Below, piece after piece: positions 1-7,142 of a DNA stretch of 25,833 nt; position 1 is the stretch's first letter; each line of letters begins with the position of its first letter. Below the pieces are notes generated by a model. The model was given only the letters and a program-made list of their open reading frames with translations, had not been told where the DNA came from and ran no database searches. A program made the translations under genes and the position numbers. Source of the DNA: CAYJAZ01 sp964370095 (GTDB lineage Bacteria > Desulfobacterota > Desulfovibrionia > Desulfovibrionales > Desulfovibrionaceae); contig CAYJHJ010000026.1 of assembly GCA_964370095.1 (NCBI GenBank), positions 1-25,833 on the forward strand, written 5' to 3'.

Positions 1-1625
1 TCTGCCTTATCTTTGACACGAGTATTTAGCCTTGGTATTTGTGCATAAGTTATACCATTTGGGCTTTTTGTTTCAACAATCACATTAGGGTGTATATCAC
101 TTAGATTACACTTAATAAGCAAAGAATCACCGGCTTCGCTTTCAATTAAAAGCTTGCCTTTCTTTTTAGAACCATCTTCTAAAGTTAGTAATTCATAAAC
201 TTGCAATATTGAATCATCCCAAACAGGCTTCATAAGATAATATTCATCACCCTCATAGAGAAACCTCAGCAAATTTTGCATATTTTCAATATCTATATAT
301 TCCATAACTTCTGACAAGACATTATTGCCAATTTCTGAATCATAGCCAAGAAATTTTAATTTAAAAGCATTTTCAGTTACACCATATTCAAAAAACTTAT
401 CGGTATAAAGTGCATAAATTTTAAGCGGTTCATTTCCATATTCTTTACCAAGCACAAACCAATATTTATGCCTTCCATAACCTATTTGCGGTGCAAAGGT
501 TGAGTGTGAAAAATCTTTAACCTCATTTACAGTAACTTCAACCAAAGTTAAATTTCCCTTAAGTTTTTCAGGTGTATAAGGTAAAATTTCTTCTGAAAGT
601 TCCACATAGTCATAGCCAATTTCAGCATCAGGAATTGTTCTGAATTTATGTATGATATAGCCGGGAACATATTGCTTTGTTTCAAACCTTATTTGTGCTC
701 TTGAAACATTAAGCTCTGCATCACTGCGAAACATATCTTCTTTTGATGTGCTTTCATCACGACTTCCAAGTATTAAAGAAAGTGCATCAAGATCATTATT
801 AACAAGAGCATTGAAATAATTTTTCACTAATTCTTGATAATCATCCTTTATGTGCCCGTGATAAATTACAAATTGAGAGTCATTAAATGAACCCACATTT
901 GTTGTTGCATTTGAAGGAAGTGGTAATAAACTTACTGCTTCCATATTTTTTTGTATAAGTAAGTCAACTTGTTCCTGTGAGAGGCATGAAATCGCGTCAA
1001 CTTGTGTATTTGCCGTCCATCTTTCAAGTTCTTTGCCAAATTCTTCACTGCCAGCCAAATTTCCATTCACATAATACTCAATATTTTGATTATCATGATT
1101 AGACCTTGTATGCATATCAAAACCCAGAACAAAACCACCAAATCTGAGGCGCCAAAATTCTTTTTTCATATCCATGCCATCAAAACCGCTTACAAAATAT
1201 ATTTCATTGTCTACAACAGCATATTCAAGTATCAATTTACCACTATCATTACCGTAGCTTATTGGTAAAAATTGTGCCAGTTGTGATAGTTGATTATCTA
1301 TAAATCCATATATAAATACTGTTGGTTCTAAATAATCCGAATCTTCACCAAATAAAACAAGAACAAGCTCAAGCAGACCGTCTTGATTAAAATCAATAAG
1401 CCTAGTATAGACAACACCCTTTGTGTAATACAATAATGAAGGGTCTTGTTCCATAGTATAAAAATCAAGTTCACCATAAGCTGTTTTATAGTCCATTATC
1501 AAAGAGGAATATAAGCCATAATCAGGCTCATTTGCAAAAGCCTTTACCTGTAATACAAAAGCAGAACAAACACAGATAAAGACTATTGTCGCATGAAAAT
1601 ATAAAAATTTTCTAATAAATAACAT
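1..1625 (-). CDS. secreted protein of unknown function, 3' end cut by window edge
   Basis: An uninterrupted reading frame of 541 codons runs from an ATG at 1625 (rev-comp AAGGAAAAGG lies just upstream as ribosome site) off the left edge, so the C-terminus is missing. I translated it line by line and found no stop. The N-terminus is a classic signal peptide: basic start, a hydrophobic stretch at residues about 9-26 and an AFA cleavage-like site near residue 31, so the product is probably periplasmic or exported. Residues 78-87 read DFNQDGLLEL, a DxNxDG calcium-loop motif of the kind found in VCBS/FG-GAP and dockerin-like repeats. The rest is rich in beta-type segments and acidic/aromatic residues. 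I do not recognise a family and assign no function. It is divergent from the gene at 1995. Confidence 0.85.
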   Translation of the reverse strand, partial: MLFIRKFLYFHATIVFICVCSAFVLQVKAFANEPDYGLYSSLIMDYKTAYGELDFYTMEQDPSLLYYTKGVVYTRLIDFNQDGLLELVLVLFGEDSDYLEPTVFIYGFIDNQLSQLAQFLPISYGNDSGKLILEYAVVDNEIYFVSGFDGMDMKKEFWRLRFGGFVLGFDMHTRSNHDNQNIEYYVNGNLAGSEEFGKELERWTANTQVDAISCLSQEQVDLLIQKNMEAVSLLPLPSNATTNVGSFNDSQFVIYHGHIKDDYQELVKNYFNALVNNDLDALSLILGSRDESTSKEDMFRSDAELNVSRAQIRFETKQYVPGYIIHKFRTIPDAEIGYDYVELSEEILPYTPEKLKGNLTLVEVTVNEVKDFSHSTFAPQIGYGRHKYWFVLGKEYGNEPLKIYALYTDKFFEYGVTENAFKLKFLGYDSEIGNNVLSEVMEYIDIENMQNLLRFLYEGDEYYLMKPVWDDSILQVYELLTLEDGSKKKGKLLIESEAGDSLLIKCNLSDIHPNVIVETKSPNGITYAQIPRLNTRVKDKA

Positions 1626-1719
1626 AGCTATTCCTTTTCCTTTATTTTTAAAAGCAATCTGCTTGAAGTAAATAAAAACTTAATAATATATTAAGTATAT
1701 ATGATTTCTTTTGATGTGT

Positions 1720-1741
1720 AAATGTGTAATTAAACACATTT
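1720..1741. promoter_or_regulatory. CRP/FNR-superfamily-format palindrome
   Basis: AAATGTGT and ACACATTT form perfect 8-base arms around a 6-base centre (AATTAA). The TGTGT-N6-ACACA layout has the same half-site spacing as CRP-type operators (TGTGA-N6-TCACA). It lies about 95 bases upstream of the minus-strand start at 1625 and about 250 upstream of the plus-strand start at 1995. There is no T tract, so it is not a terminator. Regulator identity is inference. Confidence 0.4.
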
Positions 1742-1916
1742 AGCTTATAAAATCAAAAAAGCATGCTGCTTCACTTCTATTTTATGCTCATATTGAAATC
1801 TTGACTTTTATTATATTTAAAACTATTTTAAAAAAATCATCAAAAAAGCAGCAATTTTTCTTAGAAAAAATAAGCTGAAACTGTGAATTAATTTATGTTC
1901 TTTATTTCACAAAAGT

Positions 1917-1944
1917 TTGACTTTGTGTAGGTAAAAATTATAAT
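1917..1944 (+). promoter_or_regulatory. sigma70-type promoter for the thioredoxin-like/hydantoinase-like operon
   Basis: TTGACT at 1917-1922, a 16-base spacer and a perfect TATAAT at 1939-1944. Transcription would begin near 1951, leaving a leader of about 44 bases before the ATG at 1995. Confidence 0.65.
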
Positions 1945-1994
1945 TTCAGATTTGCGGATGCCGATAATTTTATCTTGTATAGGTGGAAATGAAT

Positions 1995-2243
1995 ATGAAA
2001 ATAACTTTATGGGATGAAGATGCCCCAAGGCTTCAGACATGTACTGCTAATTTAAAAAAAGCTGCAAAAGATCTTCATATAAAAATTGATTTATTATGCC
2101 AGAGTGAGCCCCCTCTTTTATCAAGAATGGGCCTTACGGGCACAACTCCGGTTGTTGAAATAAATAACAATTATTGGCGTTGGCAAGCCGGCAAAGAAAT
2201 TAGCGCAGAGCAATTTCTTACACTATTAAACAAAATAAAATAA
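1995..2243 (+). CDS. thioredoxin-fold small protein lacking the CxxC motif
   Basis: About 82 residues. The likely start is the ATG at 1995, because AGGTGG at 1981-1986 then sits 8 bases upstream; a GTG at 1983 would overlap that ribosome site. The pattern fits the small thioredoxin-like redox-disulfide family: an N-terminal strand (KITLWD), a helix, a second strand (KIDLLC), then GTTPVVEIN with the cis-proline motif, and a final strand and helix. The family's CxxC should lie right after the first strand, but here that place reads APRL; a single Cys follows three residues later. Classical dithiol chemistry is therefore unlikely. It is the first gene of an operon, 16 bases before the dihydropyrimidinase-like gene, which suggests a shared role. 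Family assignment is by pattern only. Confidence 0.6.
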   Translation: MKITLWDEDAPRLQTCTANLKKAAKDLHIKIDLLCQSEPPLLSRMGLTGTTPVVEINNNYWRWQAGKEISAEQFLTLLNKIK

Positions 2244-2259
2244 TAAAACAGGTATACTT

Positions 2260-3630
2260 ATGAAAACTATAATCACAAATGGTATTATTGTCTCTTATGA
2301 TAAAAGTGATAAAGCAGATATAGCTTTTGAAGATAATGTTATCACTGAAATTGCAGCAAACATTAACAAAGAAAATGCTAAAGTTATAGATGCACAAGGC
2401 TGTTATATTCTTCCGGGCGGCGTGGACATGCACACAAATTTAGGCCTTGATCAGGAGGGCAATTTTTCAGCAAAGGCCTTTAGGCAAAATTCTTTAGCAG
2501 CTTTATATGGTGGAACAACCACTGTTATAGAAGAAGTTGAAGACACTCAAAATGATGCTTTAAAAAATCTGCACCATTATATAAACGAGCTGAAAAGCCA
2601 ATCATATTGTGATTACTCTTTTCATCTAAACTATTTCGATTCATCTAAAGATCAAGATTTGATAGAAATAATTACACACGGCTTTCCTTCTGCCTTTCTA
2701 AGCATGCACGGAAAAAACGCCAAAAGTGATAAAGAAATTCTTAATTTTGTCAGAACAGCATCTCCTTATGGAGGAACCACATTTATCCATGCTCAAAGTA
2801 AAGAACCTATTTCACTTTTAGAAGAATTGCATACACTAAAAAAACGCACAAGCCCCTATGCCTTGGCAACTTCAAGGCCTTCTTATGCTGAAAAAGAGGC
2901 TTTTGAACGCATTTTCAATCTTGCAAGAGCAGGCGGTTTTACTTTTGCTTTAGAAGCTGTTTCCACAAAAGAAGTTGTTGATATGCTTTATAAACAAGTA
3001 AATGAAGGCTTGCCCGTAACTCTTCTGACCAGTCCGCACTATCTTGTGCTTGATGATAATAAGTATCTTTCAAACAATAATATTGATGAAGAAACATATA
3101 AATATTGCGTTGAACCCCCATTAAGAAAGACGCAAGATATTGAAGCTTTGTGGAAAGCCATTAATAATGGCCTTATCCATTGCATAATTTCAAAACACAA
3201 TGGTATTCATTTATCGCACAAAACAAAATTTACAAACAATATCTTTAACGTGCCTATGGGCATGCCAAGTGTTGAACTGAGGCTTCCATTATTGCATACT
3301 TTAGGCGTACTTAGCGGAAAAATATCTATCAACAAACTTGTTGAAATTACAGCCACACACGTTACAAGAATTGCTGGCTTAAGATCAAAAGGTAGAATTG
3401 AAGCAGGCACTGATGCAGATATTGTTATCTTTGACCCTAATCACAAAAAAACTATCACCAAAGATATCTTGCATGACAGTGCAGACTATACGCCTTATGA
3501 AGGCCTTGAGTTACAAGGTTTTGCAAAGCAAGTTTTTTTACGCGGTAAAGAAGTTATTAATAATTTTGAAGCTGTTGCAGAAAATTCTAGCGGCGAACTT
3601 ATTTTTAGAAAAGCAGTTGCCATGAGATAG
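2260..3630 (+). CDS. dihydropyrimidinase/D-hydantoinase-like protein with altered metal site
   Basis: 456 residues, the normal length for the cyclic amidohydrolase family, and recognisable end to end: N-terminal beta domain, PGGVDMHTN near residue 52, AFLSMHGKN near 145, FIHAQS near 175, SRP near 205, TSPHYLVLDD near 257, VPMGMPSVELRLPLL near 331, and a C-terminal GRIEAGTDADIVIFDP block. Active members bind two metals through HxH, a carboxylated Lys, two His and an Asp. Here I align H58, N60 (second His lost), K152, H177, A233 (His lost) and K312 (Asp lost). Three of six ligands are replaced, so hydantoin or dihydropyrimidine hydrolysis is doubtful; eukaryotic CRMPs are a precedent for such non-catalytic relatives. 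It may have a binding or scaffolding role, or bind a single metal. AGGT lies before the ATG; it is co-transcribed with the thioredoxin-like gene. Confidence 0.8.
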   Translation: MKTIITNGIIVSYDKSDKADIAFEDNVITEIAANINKENAKVIDAQGCYILPGGVDMHTNLGLDQEGNFSAKAFRQNSLAALYGGTTTVIEEVEDTQNDALKNLHHYINELKSQSYCDYSFHLNYFDSSKDQDLIEIITHGFPSAFLSMHGKNAKSDKEILNFVRTASPYGGTTFIHAQSKEPISLLEELHTLKKRTSPYALATSRPSYAEKEAFERIFNLARAGGFTFALEAVSTKEVVDMLYKQVNEGLPVTLLTSPHYLVLDDNKYLSNNNIDEETYKYCVEPPLRKTQDIEALWKAINNGLIHCIISKHNGIHLSHKTKFTNNIFNVPMGMPSVELRLPLLHTLGVLSGKISINKLVEITATHVTRIAGLRSKGRIEAGTDADIVIFDPNHKKTITKDILHDSADYTPYEGLELQGFAKQVFLRGKEVINNFEAVAENSSGELIFRKAVAMR

Positions 3631-3760
3631 AAAAATAACTAATATGAAAAGTATAATGGAAAGCACATTTTTTATACATCCTTAACCACATAAGCAATTG
3701 TAATATTAACCATTATACCCAAGAAAAAATCAATGGCAAAACGGCTTCTATTGTAAAATA

Positions 3761-3789
3761 TTGACTTCTACTCTCTGCCATGTTATATT
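3761..3789 (+). promoter_or_regulatory. extended -10 promoter for the HD-pair operon
   Basis: TTGACT at 3761-3766, a 17-base spacer and TATATT at 3784-3789, with TG at 3781-3782 giving an extended -10. It lies 39 bases upstream of the two-TM gene and is the best promoter candidate for the four genes at 3829-7107. Confidence 0.65.
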
Positions 3790-3828
3790 TTTTTATTGAA
3801 TTATTATGAACTATGAGGATTTTTCTAA

Positions 3829-4425
3829 ATGAAAATTCATAAAGTATCATCAATTATTATGGGTATACTTTCGCTTATATCTATTGCACTTGCTGCTTGG
3901 TTTAGCTTTTTTCAAAATCAGATATATTATAACATTATTTTGGCTATATTCGGAAGTGCCATTACTTTATTTATACATTCTATAATTATGTATATTTATA
4001 ACTATAAAGAAATAATAAGATTATTGAAAGAAGAAGCACAAATTCTACAAAATTTTATTGTAAATATAAGCATGTATAATCGAAACAACGGCGGGCTGAC
4101 CTTTACACAAATCGAAAAACTATGGACTGTTATTTCTTCAACTTCAAACAGCATACGCAAGCTTAAAGCATTAACAAGTCAAATTGACTGTTTTACCCAT
4201 AAAAAAATACAAAAGATTGAAGAATATCTTTCTTTTGTAAAAATATTTGAAGATGAAATATATAATATGGAATTTATACTTGCAAACTTTTATTCTGAAG
4301 TAATGATAAATAACCCTGAAGAAGAAGAAAGGCTGGATAAAGAATTGATCAAGTTCTACAAAGTTGTTACAGAAAATAATATAGCCAAGCTTCAAGATAA
4401 AATAAATAGTTTGGCAACATTGTAA
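3829..4425 (+). CDS. two-TM membrane protein with cytoplasmic helical tail, unknown function
   Basis: 198 residues. Two hydrophobic helices occupy about residues 8-28 and 34-57 with a short loop between them. The remaining 140 or so residues are polar and helix-prone, with many Glu/Lys/Leu/Ile positions consistent with coiled coil (for example around residues 63-77 and 165-195). GAGG about 10 bases before the ATG supports the start. No catalytic motif is visible and I do not recognise a family. The next gene follows after 12 bases, so it is very probably made together with the HD-domain pair; a membrane anchor or effector partner for them is possible but is inference. Confidence 0.75.
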   Translation: MKIHKVSSIIMGILSLISIALAAWFSFFQNQIYYNIILAIFGSAITLFIHSIIMYIYNYKEIIRLLKEEAQILQNFIVNISMYNRNNGGLTFTQIEKLWTVISSTSNSIRKLKALTSQIDCFTHKKIQKIEEYLSFVKIFEDEIYNMEFILANFYSEVMINNPEEEERLDKELIKFYKVVTENNIAKLQDKINSLATL

Positions 4426-4437
4426 GCGAGGTTTTAT

Positions 4438-5400
4438 ATGATTATAAAAAGTAATGACGAACACAGAAAAAGTAAAGATAATTTTAGAACAGGCAGCACA
4501 AACTGCACAGAAACATCAGAATATTTTTCAAAAAATTCTATAGTTTACAATAACAACAGAATACATACTGCAGTTATGCAACACCTAGATAGATTAGGCA
4601 AAGAGTTTATTATATTTCCATTTGTCGGGGAAGTTAATATTATCAAGCAATTAAAAGAATTGCAAAGAACAGGCAAAGTAATAAGGCTTAGAGACTATAG
4701 TGATTTAGGCTTAAAAGCAAGAACAGTGTATGACAATATCATCTCTCTTGCATATTTAGCGGATGCTTTGCATGAGTTAGATGCAGGAAAATTAATGCGT
4801 GATGATTATACTACACAATTAGCAAATATTATTGCATATTGTGAAGTAAGCGAAGTCTTGCTTGGGGATATTCCACACTATACAGATGTTGAAGGTGTGT
4901 TACGCCACAGATTGCAAAGTATTAAAAAAAATGAAAGAGAAATTAGAGCAAATAATTTTATTTGGATGTTCTTAGCCGATCCACACAGAAGGTCTATTGC
5001 TGCATTGAACAGGCATATACATGCAGAAGTTGCAGATACTCCAAGCTTTGTGCATTTCTTTAGAATGGTTGATCAAATTGACCCTATTATAGCAATATGG
5101 CGCTATCTGCATCATTACAGGCTTGAACTCTCATCAAATTATGGCCCCTTTGTTGACTCCATGAAAGACTTCTTTGAAAATCCGGATACTCAACAATATA
5201 GAACAGAACACGATTTGATTGATAAATTTCCTCACACAAAAATATTATTGGATTATTTAACTAATTCTGATAAAGCTAAAGAATATGCAAAAACTAAAAC
5301 ACTAAACATAGATGAAAAATATCAAGATGTTTTAAGATATTTAATTGAGCAAGTTCCTCTTTTTCATGAGAATGAACAAAGTGAAAAAACAACAATATAA
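4438..5400 (+). CDS. HD-domain (YfbR-like) paralogue with degenerate active site
   Basis: 320 residues. The central part matches the HD phosphohydrolase pattern of YfbR-type 5'-deoxynucleotidases: an Arg-bearing segment (VIRLRDY, about 81-87), a helix TVYDNIISLAYLADAL, then YCEVSEVLLGDIP (about 134-146) in place of YHDxxExxxGDxP, and a later helix VDQIDPIIAIWRYL (about 211-224). Compared with active members the first His is N100 and the His-Asp pair is C135-E136, so the metal site is lost while the late Asp survives. A non-conserved polar N-terminal extension of about 35 residues precedes the homology. GAGG lies 8 bases before the ATG. It is a tandem paralogue of the next gene, which keeps the missing residues. 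A regulatory or heteromer-forming role is likely but inferred. Confidence 0.7.
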   Translation: MIIKSNDEHRKSKDNFRTGSTNCTETSEYFSKNSIVYNNNRIHTAVMQHLDRLGKEFIIFPFVGEVNIIKQLKELQRTGKVIRLRDYSDLGLKARTVYDNIISLAYLADALHELDAGKLMRDDYTTQLANIIAYCEVSEVLLGDIPHYTDVEGVLRHRLQSIKKNEREIRANNFIWMFLADPHRRSIAALNRHIHAEVADTPSFVHFFRMVDQIDPIIAIWRYLHHYRLELSSNYGPFVDSMKDFFENPDTQQYRTEHDLIDKFPHTKILLDYLTNSDKAKEYAKTKTLNIDEKYQDVLRYLIEQVPLFHENEQSEKTTI

Positions 5401-5449
5401 AAATACGATAATACCCTAAAATTCATGAAACAATAATAAATAAAATAGA

Positions 5450-6340
5450 ATGAGACTAAACTTGACTCAAAATACATACCAAACAAATATCACTTATAAT
5501 AACTGTAAATTTTCTACAGAAGTGCAGCTTTATTTAAATGAATTAAGCTCTGCGAAGATGAAATTTCCATCTCTCACAGAAATTAATATAATAGAAAGCT
5601 TAAAAAAACTCAAAAGAACCGGGAAAGCAATAAGGCTTAAAGATTATAAAGAATTAGGAATAAAAACAAGAAGTGTGTATGATCATATTATTTCACTTGC
5701 ACGCTTGGCAGACGTTTTATTTGAGCTTGATAATAAACATTTTGTACATGAAGAAAATATTACTAACCTTGGAAGAATTATCACTTATCATGATATCAAT
5801 GAAATCCTGCTTGGGGATATTCCTAATTTCACATGCATAGAAGATAAATTACAAAATAGACTGCACCAAATAGGTTCAATAGAAAGAGAGAAACGTGCAA
5901 ATAATTTTATTTGGATGTTTTTAAATGATCAGCAAAGAAAATCTATTGAAACTATTAATTTTTATCTAGACAATGAGCAAACGCATGTTATGCAATTTTT
6001 TACAATGCTTGATAAAATTGATCCAATTATTGCTATTTGGCGCTATCTTTACCATTATAGGGAAATACTAAGCCCACACTGTGATAAATTTATACATTCA
6101 ATGGACGATTTTTTTGCTAATCCTAAAGCACTTAAATATAGGGACAATCACGAATTCACGGATAAGTTTCCATACACAAAAATATTGTTGGAATGCTTAT
6201 GCAATCCTGATCATGCAAAAGAATATGTAAAAAACAACAAGATAAGTCTAGACAATGAAGAATATTATAATGTTTTTAAATATTTAATTGAGCAAACCCC
6301 TCTGTTTCACGAAGATATGCATGCTGAGAAGCTATACTAA
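5450..6340 (+). CDS. HD-domain phosphohydrolase, YfbR-like, intact motif
   Basis: 296 residues, clearly homologous over its length to the preceding gene. Here the HD signature is intact: H79 (SVYDHIIS), H114-D115 with E118 and GD at 122-123 (YHDINEILLGDIP), and the late Asp in LDKIDPIIAIWRYL (about 187-200). Such sites bind one divalent metal; YfbR hydrolyses deoxynucleoside 5'-monophosphates, and related HD proteins act on dNTPs or other phosphoesters. The substrate here cannot be read from sequence. Residues conserved in both copies outside the HD core (RANNFIWMFL, DKFPxTKILL, YLIEQ-PLFHE) point to an added conserved helical C-terminal region. The ribosome site before the ATG is weak (ATAGA), so translation may depend on the upstream gene 49 bases away. 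Confidence 0.7.
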   Translation: MRLNLTQNTYQTNITYNNCKFSTEVQLYLNELSSAKMKFPSLTEINIIESLKKLKRTGKAIRLKDYKELGIKTRSVYDHIISLARLADVLFELDNKHFVHEENITNLGRIITYHDINEILLGDIPNFTCIEDKLQNRLHQIGSIEREKRANNFIWMFLNDQQRKSIETINFYLDNEQTHVMQFFTMLDKIDPIIAIWRYLYHYREILSPHCDKFIHSMDDFFANPKALKYRDNHEFTDKFPYTKILLECLCNPDHAKEYVKNNKISLDNEEYYNVFKYLIEQTPLFHEDMHAEKLY

Positions 6341-6366
6341 TAAATTTTATATATTTAGGAAAATCT

Positions 6367-7107
6367 ATGGCTTCAAAAAATATTTATGACGACAATGAAT
6401 TTTTTAAAGACTATATTAACATCAGAAACGAAGCCGGAAATTATAACGATTTGCAAGAACAGCCCATTATTTTTTCTATGCTTGGCGATCTAAGAGGGAA
6501 AAATGTACTGGATGTTGGGTGTGGCTATGGCTCCACAGCTTTCAAGATACACAAAAAGGGTGCAAAAAGCGTTCTTGGTATAGATATTTCACAAACAATG
6601 CTTCAAAAAGCAAGAGAAGAAAATTTTGCAGAAAATATTTACTATAAACACTTAGATATATCTGATTTAAATAAAATAAATACCAGCTTTGACATTGTTG
6701 TAAGTTGTTTGGTCTTTCATTATATAAAAGATTTAAAACAAACATTTTCAGATATACATAAGCTTTTAAACGATGAGGGACTATTTGTATTTTCTATTCA
6801 ACACCCAATACATACTGCCAATAAATATATGGAAGAATGGCTTTTTAACAAAAGTGGTGAAGTAAAAGCTTTTGCTTTGGATCATTACGCAGAAGAAGGA
6901 AAGCGCTATAGAAAGTGGATTGATAAACCCATTGAAAGATACCACCATAAAATAGAAACAATAATTAACTCTCTAATCCAAGCCCCATTCAATATCGTAA
7001 GCCTTGCCGAACCCTCCCCTACACCCGAAATGATGAAAAACCATAAAAAAACAATTCGTGAACTTCACAGGCCTGTTTCTATGATTATAAAGTGTACAAA
7101 AAAATAA
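6367..7107 (+). CDS. class I SAM-dependent methyltransferase
   Basis: 246 residues. Motif I is VLDVGCGYG at residues 47-55, followed by an acidic residue after the second strand (GIDIS, about 71-75) and the motif-IV-like strand FDIVVSCLVFHYI. This is the methyltransferase-11/UbiE-like fold acting on small molecules; the target is not evident. AGGAAA lies 7 bases before the ATG and the gene follows the HD gene by 26 bases, so it is probably the last gene of that operon. It is convergent with the minus-strand Nudix-like gene, 35 bases away. Confidence 0.85.
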   Translation: MASKNIYDDNEFFKDYINIRNEAGNYNDLQEQPIIFSMLGDLRGKNVLDVGCGYGSTAFKIHKKGAKSVLGIDISQTMLQKAREENFAENIYYKHLDISDLNKINTSFDIVVSCLVFHYIKDLKQTFSDIHKLLNDEGLFVFSIQHPIHTANKYMEEWLFNKSGEVKAFALDHYAEEGKRYRKWIDKPIERYHHKIETIINSLIQAPFNIVSLAEPSPTPEMMKNHKKTIRELHRPVSMIIKCTKK

Positions 7108-7121
7108 GATAAAATTAAAAT

Positions 7122-7135
7122 AAAATATATATTTT
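7122..7135. terminator. possible weak bidirectional AT hairpin
   Basis: The self-complementary AAAATATATATTTT lies between the convergent genes ending at 7107 and 7143 and is followed by T residues (plus strand) or A residues. A pure AT stem is weak, so this is tentative. Confidence 0.25.
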
Positions 7136-7142
7136 TTCAAAA

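Larger units (their letters stand above)
1626..1994. other. 369-base divergent intergenic region
   Basis: Very AT-rich spacer between the minus-strand secreted-protein gene and the plus-strand thioredoxin-like gene. No convincing ORF lies in it. It holds a CRP/FNR-format inverted repeat (1720-1741) and a near-consensus plus-strand promoter (1917-1944), both listed separately. I could not assign a clear promoter for the minus-strand gene. Confidence 0.7.
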
